A stretch of DNA of 9,962 nucleotides, taken from Methanomassiliicoccales archaeon. GTDB lineage: Archaea > Thermoplasmatota > Thermoplasmata > SG8-5. The stretch covers positions 1-9,962 of the forward strand of contig DAOVXH010000050.1 in assembly GCA_030636255.1 (NCBI GenBank). The letters run 5' to 3'. The translations under genes and the position numbers were made by a program. The notes under the pieces were generated by a model. The model ran no database searches. It had not been told where the DNA came from and was given only the letters and a program-made list of their open reading frames with translations. Shown one piece after another: positions 1 to 6,884 of this stretch (positions within the stretch are counted from its first letter, which is position 1; every line of letters starts with the position of its first letter).

Positions 1-13
1 CAAGGCGGCGCTA

Positions 14-43
14 GAATGGCCAGCACTTCGGTACTGGCCCTTC
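14..43 (+). other. UUCG-capped hairpin, possibly the 3' end of an upstream RNA
   Basis: GGCCAG (18-23) pairs with CTGGCC (34-39). Inside a C/A mismatch, AC (25-26) pairs with GT (31-32) around a TTCG tetraloop (27-30). An outer GAA/TTC extension (14-16 with 41-43) is possible. A CUUCGG cap is one of the most stable RNA tetraloops, so this is likely to act as RNA. It ends only five bases before the tRNA-Ala, leaving no room for a separate tRNA promoter between them. It may be the 3' domain of a structured RNA co-transcribed with the tRNA. I could not identify the family, and the window starts inside it. Confidence 0.45.
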
Positions 44-48
44 ACCAT

Positions 49-152
49 GGGGTGGTGGATCAGCTCGGTAGATCGCTTCCTTGGCATCTGTTTGGCAAAA
101 GGCTAGGCTTCCAAATTGGAAGAGGCCGCGAGTTCAAATCTCGCCCACTCCA
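49..152 (+). tRNA. tRNA-Ala(GGC) with a 30-nt intron
   Basis: A full cloverleaf can be drawn. The acceptor stem is GGGGTGG (49-55) with CCACTCC (145-151), and it contains the G3-U70 wobble pair that is the alanine identity element; the discriminator is A152. The D stem is GATC (58-61) with GATC (71-74). The anticodon stem is CTTCC (76-80) with GGAAG (118-122). The T arm is GCGAG-TTCAAAT-CTCGC (128-144). After intron removal the anticodon loop reads TTGGCAT, giving anticodon GGC at 83-85. The 3' CCA is not encoded, so it must be added after transcription. The G3-U70 pair, A73 and the anticodon all agree on alanine. Confidence 0.93.
87..116 (+). other. tRNA-Ala intron at position 37/38 (bulge-helix-bulge)
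   Basis: The intron interrupts the anticodon loop after base 37 (A86). The four bases TTGG (81-84) pair perfectly with CCAA (111-114), forming the 4-bp central helix. Three-base bulges CAT (85-87) and ATT (115-117) flank it on opposite strands. Cleavage after the second base of each bulge gives exactly this interval. This is the standard substrate of the archaeal tRNA-splicing endonuclease. An inner stem (90-96 with 102-108, several G-U pairs) closes the intron loop. Confidence 0.85.
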
Positions 153-153
153 C

Positions 154-164
154 TTTATTTTTTT
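154..164 (+). terminator. T-rich terminator after tRNA-Ala
   Basis: TTTATTTTTTT begins two bases after the tRNA 3' end. Archaeal RNA polymerase commonly terminates in such T tracts, without needing a hairpin. It lies ahead of the Fic promoter, so it would separate the two transcripts. Confidence 0.5.
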
Positions 165-171
165 GAATATG

Positions 172-213
172 TATGTCTACACCAACCAAAGTTTTATATC
201 TGTTGTAGACATA
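172..213. promoter_or_regulatory. 10-bp inverted repeat flanking the Fic promoter (putative operator)
   Basis: TATGTCTACA (172-181) and TGTAGACATA (204-213) are perfect reverse complements separated by 22 bases. The TATA-like box at 193-200 lies between the arms. The arm centres are 32 bp apart, about three helical turns, so both half-sites face the same side of the helix. If the Fic mRNA is leaderless, both arms are upstream of the transcript, which favours a DNA-binding regulator over an RNA hairpin. The regulator is unknown. Confidence 0.5.
193..200 (+). promoter_or_regulatory. TATA-like box for the Fic gene
   Basis: TTTATATC is centred about 26 bases before the GTG start codon at 223. 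That is the usual distance from an archaeal TATA box to the transcription start, so the mRNA probably begins at or next to the GTG. This fits the absence of a Shine-Dalgarno sequence before the gene. Confidence 0.5.
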
Positions 214-222
214 TAAAGTATT

Positions 223-1125
223 GTGGCATACACTGAAGTTCAGAAAAGGGGCAATAAAAATCACTATTACAGGGCACGTTCAGTCAGAGATGGGAAAAAA
301 GTAACCAAGAAAAGAATATTTTTGGGAACTGACCTCAGTGAAGAAGAGCTTGCAAAAGCAGAACTGGATGCTGACAGGGAGCTTGGAATTCTTGATAGCC
401 TGCTGTCAGATGAAGATATAGCATTATTGGATTCAATAAAGCAGAAATATGCTCAAGAGCCAGAAATAACAAAAAACAATCGCTATGAGACTTTTATCAC
501 ACTTTTCACACATGATTCCACATCAATTGAAGGAAATACTCTTACGCTACAGGAAGCTGGAAGCCTACTTTTTGATGATGCTAGTCCAACAGGCAAGACC
601 CTAAGAGAAATAAACGAAATTATTGGACACAAAAAGGCATTTGATTTCATGCTGGACTATGATGAAGGCATTTCACGCAAATTCATTTGCGAACTTCATT
701 CACTGACAATGAAGGACACAACTGATGAAAAATACATGAATCAGATTGGAAGCTACAGAACAGTCCAGGTTTTTATCAGGGGCTTGGATTGGACTCCTCC
801 ACCACCAAAAGAGGTTCAAAATTACATGAGAGACCTTTTAACATGGTATTCAAAAAATAAGAAAAAAGCTCATCCACTAGTCGCTGCAATATATTTTCAT
901 GTGGGATTTGAAATAGTGCATCCATTCATTGATGGCAATGGCAGGGTTGGAAGAATTTTAATGAACTTCATTTTGCACAAAAATGGTTACCCAATGGTGA
1001 ACATACCAAACAAAGAAAAAAACAGATATTATAAAGCACTTCAAGAAGCCCAAATGGAAGGCAATTTGAGACCCTTCATTGATATGATGTTGGAACTTAT
1101 GAAAGAAAGCGATTTGATGTTCTAA
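223..1125 (+). CDS. Fic-family protein (putative AMP-transferase)
   Basis: The 300-residue product carries the Fic core motif HPFIDGNGRVGR at residues 233-244, with catalytic His233 and the nucleotide-binding GNGR loop intact. A second motif, STSIEGN (99-105), matches the inhibitory [ST]xxxE[GN] motif. It lies before the core, so this is a class II, self-inhibited Fic protein; Glu103 would block productive ATP binding. Fic enzymes usually transfer AMP from ATP to a hydroxyl of a target protein; the target here is unknown. Residues 1-35 are basic, with a K/R-rich stretch ending in FLG, as in other archaeal Fic proteins. GTG at 223 is the first start after an in-frame TAA at 214-216 and has no Shine-Dalgarno. 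No antitoxin gene adjoins it, consistent with built-in inhibition. Its TAA overlaps the stop of the convergent large gene. Confidence 0.92.
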   Translation: MAYTEVQKRGNKNHYYRARSVRDGKKVTKKRIFLGTDLSEEELAKAELDADRELGILDSLLSDEDIALLDSIKQKYAQEPEITKNNRYETFITLFTHDSTSIEGNTLTLQEAGSLLFDDASPTGKTLREINEIIGHKKAFDFMLDYDEGISRKFICELHSLTMKDTTDEKYMNQIGSYRTVQVFIRGLDWTPPPPKEVQNYMRDLLTWYSKNKKKAHPLVAAIYFHVGFEIVHPFIDGNGRVGRILMNFILHKNGYPMVNIPNKEKNRYYKALQEAQMEGNLRPFIDMMLELMKESDLMF

Positions 1126-4100
1126 CATTCATAAACAGTCCCCTTGAACAGCCAAACATCCGGCGTAGCATCCCCGGTGCCGAAAAGTGGGTCTGCAATG
1201 TCGGCTGGCATTTCTTCAACATAGACTCCGAAATTTATTCTCCATTGTCCCATTTCTCTGCCGGTTAGTTGGGCCAGGGCCGGGATATTGGCTTCGATTC
1301 TTCCGGCTAACTTTATGGGATCCATGTCCTGGTCGTTCTGAACTGCTTGTTTCACCATTTTGGGCACCTGAACCATTCCGTAAAAGTCCAGTCGGATGAA
1401 CAAATGCTCTGGAACTTCTGGGGATAATTTTGGATACTGGCTCGGTTGAGTTGGTTTGCCGAAATTTGCCAGGAAGGTTGCAACAGAATCAATAATCCAC
1501 CTGAGAATCTGTGCTAATGTGTCGCCTCCTTCAATGACAAAGCTCAGTGTGATGCCTCCGCCTCCAGAACCTGTCATGTCAGTTAGCTGGACATCCAGAA
1601 ATAGGGATGTTTCGACTACCGACCTCTCCACAACCCGAAGAACATCCTCGATAAATCTTTGAATGAATTGTGTGACAAGCTTCACAATGAAATCCAGACT
1701 AAGCTCAAGCTGGTCTTTCAGGTCCTGCCAGGTTGTATTGAATGCTCCCTTTATGAGGTTCCAGGCTATTTGCTTGAAGTCAAGGTCCACTCCAATATTT
1801 TCCGAGTACTTGGTAGAACTATTGAAAATCCACTCACCTGCCATTGTCAAATTAGCCCCATTAGGCGACCGCTGCCAGGTATCCTGGCTGCCCAGTGAAT
1901 CATCATCTGAAAGGGCAATTGTGAAATCAATGACAGTACCAGAGCCATCAAAAAGCTTCAGGATGGTGTCTTCCTGCAGCAGAGTATCATTTGTGAACTC
2001 TGCAATGTAATAGCCTCCAGGGTCTATGGTCATTCCTTCTGGGAAAGAATAAGATACATTGTTTGTGGGAGATGTCAGGTTCCAATCTTCGACCAGGACT
2101 GGCATTTCTGTTGGATTGTATAATTCCACCCATTGATTACCTTCGGTCCGGCCTCTTGGGTTCAGCTCAACTTCATTGATTACAATATGTTCGGCCTCGA
2201 GGCCTCTGAGAGTGTAGACTATCTCAAGTCCAGCATTTATGGATGCCTTTACTCCAAGCGGCGGAATTGGAATGTTTGACAGGGCCGCACCAACCCCTGG
2301 AATATCATGCAGGGAATATTGCACCGAATCATAGCTTTCTATTTCCGGAACCACCAGTTCAAGGCCCCAGCCAGCACCCCCTCCTGTGCATTCAACCAGA
2401 TGTTCCTGGGTCACCATGAACGGGTCAATTTTTGTGTCCAATGTGAATCCCTTAATCTGAACCTGGCTTGATAGCAGAAGGTCATAGTCAATACCAACTG
2501 CCTCTGCCACCTCATCCGAAAGCATGCACAGCTCTATTCCAACATCAAAGCCAGCTCCAAGTATCTGGCCTTCGGTCTGAATGTTCATGAGTGTTGCTCC
2601 TTCACCTGCCTCTGCAGCATCTAATGCGCTCATGGCCGCAAATGTCACATTGAAATCAAAACCAAACATGCTGAATGTGAACCATACATTATCTGGTAAT
2701 TGTTCAAGTATCCAGCCAACAATTCCATCAAAAACCCAATCCGCAATATCTCTGAGAAAGTCCTGAGCCAGTTCCACAAGATAGCCCATTATGTCGGTGA
2801 TTATGTTCATTATCTCCGAGGCATAGCCCAGCAGGGTGCCGATTATGTCCTGGAAGAATTCCACGACCTTCATTATCTGGTCAATTATCCAATTAATAGG
2901 GCCAGCAAGGGTGTCCCAGACCCAGCCAAAGAAGTCCTTAATCATGTCCAATGCTTTGCCAATATCATCGGCGAGGTCACCTGTTCCGGCATATTCAATT
3001 CCCTGAAGGTTCCAGCCCGAATATACGAGAATGGGAATTTTCAGGTCAAGTTCCATTGCCTTTTTCAGTACTGCTGGTTCATGACTGGCATTTCCGATAT
3101 ATGGCCTTGAACTGCTGGTGCAATCTACATTCAAATCTGCTTCTATGTTTATCATCCAGGATGTCTCAAATGGCCGATTATTGAAGGTAATGGCGTCGGT
3201 GTAATGGACCCCTGAAGGTTCATAGATTGATATGTCAAGCGATTCTAATGACTGGCTTATGGAGAAGTATTCATACCATATATTTGCAGAATCATTCTGC
3301 CCTTCATAGAGGTCGAAGGGTACTTTTTCACCATCTGAATACACTATCTCCGGGCAGTACTGGGTATTGGACACTTCACCGCTCCAGACGATATTCTCAA
3401 GAACTTTTGCAACCATTTTACCGGCCATGTTTATCAGGCTATCAGGTTCATTACCAATGAATTTCTGAAGTGCATTATCTTTCTGGGCCTGGACTGCCTT
3501 CTCAAGCTCCTTGATGAACAAACCGTTGTCCAAACTACCAAAATATTCCCAATTAACCTCCGAGTTCTTCAATTTTGAATAGGAATTGCTCAGATGATCC
3601 TCATACTGAACGGCCATGAGGCTTCTTTTCTCTTCGTATATTGCCCGGGACACTGCTCCAATTTCAGGATACTGGTTGCAATGATATATTACTGGAGAAT
3701 CATCTGTGAAGCCACGGGATATCCCCACACTATTATACTCGGAATAGTTGGCAGAGATTGTGCCATTAGATGTCACAGAGGTGGTGGAATTTAGCAATAT
3801 GGAATTGGCAAGAGATTGCAGGCCAGATGCCATGCAATAGTCCTTGTTGGCCAGTATATCATAGTTTTGGGAAACAAACTCCATGAGATTTATGATTAAC
3901 TGGCTCTGTTTATCTGTCAGGGAGTTAAGCATAGTGCCCAAAACCGCTTGATTGTTATGGAGATGTTCCATTGTTTCCTGCATGACATCGTCCACCATGT
4001 GGCTGATGCTCTGAAGTATTGAAATTTCATCCTTTGGGTCAATTGCATATTTTCCATCATCATATTCTGCCAGGCTCAAGTCCGCCTGATTGATAAACAT

Positions 4101-5762
4101 GGAAATCAGGCTGGCCATCTCAAGTGTCATGTTCTTTACTGCATCCCGAATGGTGCTGTAAATTACGTCCTCCTGGTCGGCATAGAAATCATTGTAGAAT
4201 TGAGTCCATAATGCTTCCACTTCAGGCGACTGGCGGGTAATGCTTGAAGGCTGAAAGTCAACCAAATATCCTGAATATGATGTGGCAGAGCTTGGCCTTG
4301 TTGTGGCAGAAACATTGAAATTTTTAAGGCTCATAATATGTGTGAACCCGATTTCCTGGCCATCTGTGTCTGTGATTGGCTCGAGTGTCTCGGAAATAAG
4401 CTGGATGCATGTTGCATTGTATTGATAGACATTGCTCACAGGCTGAAGAATGTCCAGAACAGCCAGGTCGGTAGAATCTCCATAATCTCCAGGTAATACG
4501 CCATTAATCGAAACAAACTGTGGTGGCCATGTGATATAAGATGTAATTTCTTCTATCCAGTCCATTACCTGCTGCATTCCATCACGATTTTCGCCATCGC
4601 TCCCGAAAATGAAGTTGCTTAGGGAATTTCCTACGTCCTCAATCAACTGGCCTACTTTTTGACAGGTGCTGTAAACTGCATTTGCAATGTCTGTTATGCC
4701 AAGATAATCCAGGTACTTTAGAATGAACTGGTCTGCAATGGCATTCAATGCCTGGGCCAGCATCATATCCACAGGCAGCTGGTGTTCCCCAATATCCATG
4801 TGCAATGCCACAATATCTCCAGGATCCAGGGTTCCGGTGGTCACGTAGTTTTCCAGTAATGAAGAAAGTTCGGCATTTTCAATGGCGCTTTCATCATAGT
4901 CCCTGAACAATCTGGCAGTTTCAAGGATCACAGCAAGGTTTACAGCCATTTCTATGTCATGGTTATTGATTATCTGGCTTGTGTTACCAGGGGACTCATC
5001 AAGACCTGAACCATAACCTTCCAGCACTCTGAACTGGGCAATGGTGGTAAGCACATACTTGACTATTCTGCCAATACCCATTACATTGTTATCACATTGG
5101 CTTTCAAGTGCCAGCATCTTGGAGTTCATCAGGGGAAATGGAGTATCAATGCTTTTTTCGAAAGATATTGGGGCTTCCATTACCGACCCTGTGCGGGTGT
5201 TCTTTACTGTGCAATTGCCATACCCAACAATAACATATCTGGCCAAGGCGCTTGTCTCATTAAATTCCTGGCTGGAACTGGTGTCAAGCACTTCCATTGT
5301 CTCGGTGATTGATGTACCATTCTGGTCTGTCAGTGTAATATTGCTGGAATTTCTTTCGTCAGATGGGACAAGGTCATGCAGATTTTGTTCCTCTAGAAAT
5401 ATGCTGGCTCCGAAGTCACGAACTTCCACAGAATATGGATCGTTGAAGTATGGAAATTTATCTTCCAGATAGGTAGAATAATTTTCCTGAAATACCTTGT
5501 CCAGTAAGCTCTGATTACATAGGAATTGGGTGGCAATCAACACAGATTTACTGGCTATGTAATATCCTTCGGTGGAAATGGTGTCCTCCGCCTGCCTAAG
5601 TGCGGCCTTCTGACGACTTAGCTCGGCACCTATTATTCTCTGGCTGGCATCCTGATGCTGTATGCTCCCCAGATATGCTGTACTGAATATGGAAAGCATG
5701 ATTATCAATGCACCAACAATGGCAAATGGAACTCTTGCTCGGTCGTCATCGACCAGTCTCAT
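1122..5762 (-). CDS. Giant exported pilin-like protein with a lamin-tail domain
   Basis: The 1546-residue product starts MRLVDDDRARVPFAIVGALI: a short charged head, then one membrane segment (about 11-33) and a very long outside portion. That portion has about 23 N-x-S/T sequons, suggesting a glycosylated surface protein. Residues about 932-1025 are strongly amphipathic and rich in W, F, I and D/E. A lamin-tail-type domain follows at about 1192-1312 (INEVELNPRG, WVELYNPT, LVEDWNLTS, PGGYYI). A further helical stretch (1325-1385) and a glycine-rich turn (about 1397) precede the C-terminal region. ATG 5762 is chosen because it forms ATGA with the preceding stop and has GGTGAT just upstream; an in-frame GTG at 5774 is the alternative. 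The head resembles large uncharacterised archaeal proteins that I recall being grouped with the DUF7286-DUF7288 families (from memory). Function unknown; a TadG-like tip or surface adhesin is an inference. Confidence 0.85.
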   Translation of the reverse strand: MRLVDDDRARVPFAIVGALIIMLSIFSTAYLGSIQHQDASQRIIGAELSRQKAALRQAEDTISTEGYYIASKSVLIATQFLCNQSLLDKVFQENYSTYLEDKFPYFNDPYSVEVRDFGASIFLEEQNLHDLVPSDERNSSNITLTDQNGTSITETMEVLDTSSSQEFNETSALARYVIVGYGNCTVKNTRTGSVMEAPISFEKSIDTPFPLMNSKMLALESQCDNNVMGIGRIVKYVLTTIAQFRVLEGYGSGLDESPGNTSQIINNHDIEMAVNLAVILETARLFRDYDESAIENAELSSLLENYVTTGTLDPGDIVALHMDIGEHQLPVDMMLAQALNAIADQFILKYLDYLGITDIANAVYSTCQKVGQLIEDVGNSLSNFIFGSDGENRDGMQQVMDWIEEITSYITWPPQFVSINGVLPGDYGDSTDLAVLDILQPVSNVYQYNATCIQLISETLEPITDTDGQEIGFTHIMSLKNFNVSATTRPSSATSYSGYLVDFQPSSITRQSPEVEALWTQFYNDFYADQEDVIYSTIRDAVKNMTLEMASLISMFINQADLSLAEYDDGKYAIDPKDEISILQSISHMVDDVMQETMEHLHNNQAVLGTMLNSLTDKQSQLIINLMEFVSQNYDILANKDYCMASGLQSLANSILLNSTTSVTSNGTISANYSEYNSVGISRGFTDDSPVIYHCNQYPEIGAVSRAIYEEKRSLMAVQYEDHLSNSYSKLKNSEVNWEYFGSLDNGLFIKELEKAVQAQKDNALQKFIGNEPDSLINMAGKMVAKVLENIVWSGEVSNTQYCPEIVYSDGEKVPFDLYEGQNDSANIWYEYFSISQSLESLDISIYEPSGVHYTDAITFNNRPFETSWMINIEADLNVDCTSSSRPYIGNASHEPAVLKKAMELDLKIPILVYSGWNLQGIEYAGTGDLADDIGKALDMIKDFFGWVWDTLAGPINWIIDQIMKVVEFFQDIIGTLLGYASEIMNIITDIMGYLVELAQDFLRDIADWVFDGIVGWILEQLPDNVWFTFSMFGFDFNVTFAAMSALDAAEAGEGATLMNIQTEGQILGAGFDVGIELCMLSDEVAEAVGIDYDLLLSSQVQIKGFTLDTKIDPFMVTQEHLVECTGGGAGWGLELVVPEIESYDSVQYSLHDIPGVGAALSNIPIPPLGVKASINAGLEIVYTLRGLEAEHIVINEVELNPRGRTEGNQWVELYNPTEMPVLVEDWNLTSPTNNVSYSFPEGMTIDPGGYYIAEFTNDTLLQEDTILKLFDGSGTVIDFTIALSDDDSLGSQDTWQRSPNGANLTMAGEWIFNSSTKYSENIGVDLDFKQIAWNLIKGAFNTTWQDLKDQLELSLDFIVKLVTQFIQRFIEDVLRVVERSVVETSLFLDVQLTDMTGSGGGGITLSFVIEGGDTLAQILRWIIDSVATFLANFGKPTQPSQYPKLSPEVPEHLFIRLDFYGMVQVPKMVKQAVQNDQDMDPIKLAGRIEANIPALAQLTGREMGQWRINFGVYVEEMPADIADPLFGTGDATPDVWLFKGTVYEC

Positions 5763-6214
5763 TCTATCACCCACACAAACACAATAATATCAACCTGTTT
5801 TCCATTGATATTGTACAATCTCTGGCTGGCATATATTTCATCTGGCAATTCCTCTGTAAAATCAGCATGGCTTGAGATTAGATTATCCTGGTAAGAAATA
5901 GCATAAGCCAGCCCCGGCCGTACAAGCAAATTTCCTGCCTCAAGGATTGTCTCGTTCATGGCTGTGAAATTTGATTGTTTGATAATCGCCTGGTCACATA
6001 AGATTTCAGAAATAGGTCTAGGGTGTTCCCCCACTTCCATGGACAGCAGGGTATCTGCGAAGTCATGAGAGTATTGTTGAATACCTTCCATTTCCGACTG
6101 TTGGATGGCAGCATCTCCGCCAAAACCAAGGATAATTCCAGATGCCAGGGACATGAGAATCATGAAAATAATTGCATCAATCAGAGCCGTTTGACCAAGA
6201 GAATCCCGAATCAT
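5759..6214 (-). CDS. Small pilin-like membrane protein (middle gene)
   Basis: The 151-residue product begins MIRDSLGQTALIDAIIFMIL, with a hydrophobic segment at about 10-32. The LGQTALID region resembles archaeal class III (prepilin) signals, where cleavage follows a glycine and the mature protein starts with Q; cleavage here is an inference. The rest looks extracellular, with two N-glycosylation sequons (NFT, NET) and one Cys. ATG 6214 is preferred over an in-frame TTG at 6229 because a strong GGAGG lies 8 bases upstream and the ATG overlaps the previous stop as ATGA. Its own TGA in turn overlaps the start of the giant gene. The pattern suggests tight translational coupling. Likely a minor pilin or TadE/TadF-like subunit; the exact family is not recognised. 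Confidence 0.8.
   Translation of the reverse strand: MIRDSLGQTALIDAIIFMILMSLASGIILGFGGDAAIQQSEMEGIQQYSHDFADTLLSMEVGEHPRPISEILCDQAIIKQSNFTAMNETILEAGNLLVRPGLAYAISYQDNLISSHADFTEELPDEIYASQRLYNINGKQVDIIVFVWVIE
5766..5771 (-). promoter_or_regulatory. Shine-Dalgarno (GGTGAT) of the giant gene
   Basis: On the minus strand GGTGAT lies three bases before ATG 5762, matching the last part of the archaeal SD consensus GGAGGTGAT. It supports ATG 5762 over the GTG at 5774, because with the GTG start the site would be coding. Confidence 0.55.
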
Positions 6215-6654
6215 TCGGACAGCCTCCAAATGCTGACAGTCAGTCTGGCTCCAGTGACGGTTCCATTTTCCAGAATATTGGCGCAGGTGTGATAGGTTGC
6301 CACATTGGATATGTCAAGGATTTCCGATGTCTGGAATGTTATGGAATTGTTTTCTCCGATTGGCTGAATGCTCACCCGGTAATGGAAACCAAGAAGCGTT
6401 GAATTAAATTCATTCAAGAGGGCGGGCCAGGATGTGTTTTGAATTCTGGAAATATCAAAATAGCCAGTATCATAGTCTCCGCAAAAAGTTTCCGAGGAAC
6501 GAACCATTCCTGTAAAGGTTCGGCAATCTTCCTGAAGGTCAAGGTATTCCCTATCATCAGCCCAGGATGTGGTTGCGTGAGCAAAGCTCACTGAGAATAG
6601 TGATATTGCTATTAGTACGACTAGCAGTGCTGGTAGTTCTTCCATTGCTTCCAT
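6211..6654 (-). CDS. Small pilin-like exported protein (first gene of operon)
   Basis: The 147-residue product begins MEAMEELPALLVVLIAISLF, giving a membrane segment at about 8-26 right at the N-terminus, followed by a mostly polar region with four N-x-S/T sequons (NTS, NST, NNS, NGT) and three Cys (two in the first half, one near residue 123). The acidic head and hydrophobic stretch suit a pseudopilin-type or membrane-anchored extracellular protein. ATG 6654 is chosen. The frame is open further upstream, but that part covers hairpins and has no convincing ribosome site; ATG 6645 is another option. A weak GGGGAAG purine run lies 8 bases before 6654. It is the first of three coupled genes. No specific family is recognised. 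Confidence 0.72.
   Translation of the reverse strand: MEAMEELPALLVVLIAISLFSVSFAHATTSWADDREYLDLQEDCRTFTGMVRSSETFCGDYDTGYFDISRIQNTSWPALLNEFNSTLLGFHYRVSIQPIGENNSITFQTSEILDISNVATYHTCANILENGTVTGARLTVSIWRLSE
6222..6226 (-). promoter_or_regulatory. Shine-Dalgarno of the middle pilin-like gene
   Basis: On the minus strand GGAGG lies 8 bases before ATG 6214, inside the end of the preceding gene. It matches the archaeal 16S tail and decides the start in favour of the ATG over the in-frame TTG at 6229, which would place GGAGG inside the coding region. Confidence 0.7.
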
Positions 6655-6658
6655 AAGA

Positions 6659-6761
6659 CCCACTTCCCCTGGGATTGAGCAAAGCTTGCTTTGCGAATGA
6701 GAGGGAGTTGCATTTTGTTTATCGTGAAACAAAATGGGATTCCCCCGGCTTTCTCTCGGGG
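6659..6761 (-). promoter_or_regulatory. Structured 5' leader of the surface-protein operon (four hairpins)
   Basis: Four stems occur in about 100 bases: 6743-6747 with 6757-6761 (CCCCG/CGGGG), 6711-6720 with 6727-6736 (10 bp, perfect), 6679-6684 with 6689-6694 (GCAAAG/CTTTGC around a CTTG loop), and 6659-6662 with 6670-6673 (CCCA/TGGG). On the minus strand the last hairpin displays GGGGAAG in its loop, 8 bases before the first start codon. AGAGGGAGT occurs twice (6700-6708 and 6769-6777). If transcription begins near 6789, all of this is in the mRNA leader and could control translation. No known riboswitch class is recognised. Confidence 0.4.
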
Positions 6762-6811
6762 CTGGATTAGAGGGAGTGTACTAATATGTTCGGTTGGAGA
6801 TGATTTTTCTT

Positions 6812-6819
6812 GAGTATAG
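6812..6819 (-). promoter_or_regulatory. TATA-like box for the surface-protein operon
   Basis: The minus strand reads CTATACTC here, directly following the 13-mer TAAACATTCTCAT. Normal archaeal spacing predicts transcription from about 6789 and a leader of about 135 bases. The placement rests on sequence likeness to the permease promoter, where the same 13-mer also precedes TATACT. Confidence 0.35.
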
Positions 6820-6828
6820 ATGAGAATG

Positions 6829-6835
6829 TTTAAAT
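6829..6835 (+). promoter_or_regulatory. Possible TATA box for tRNA-Ile
   Basis: TTTAAAT lies about 50 bases upstream of the mature tRNA 5' end, which would give a precursor with a leader of roughly 25-30 bases. It overlaps the 13-mer shared with the permease promoter, so this stretch may serve transcription in both directions. Confidence 0.3.
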
Positions 6836-6884
6836 CGAATAACTGATATGCCAATCGCCCAACCAAAGAATTCATGCGTAACAA

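Noticed and set aside
16..216. Plus-strand 66-codon frame over tRNA-Ala
   Set aside because: It reads straight through the hairpin, tRNA, terminator and promoter region; no protein-like features.
5041..5472. 143-codon plus-strand frame inside the giant gene
   Set aside because: Antisense shadow with no ribosome site or recognisable motif.
5762..5774. GTG at 5774 as the start of the giant gene
   Set aside because: Kept only as an alternative: the ATGA overlap and GGTGAT site favour ATG 5762.
6796..6850. Possible C/D box small RNA (ATGAT-like box C near 6800, CTGA at 6843)
   Set aside because: Box C matches only part of RTGATGA, the terminal stem is absent and internal boxes are poor.
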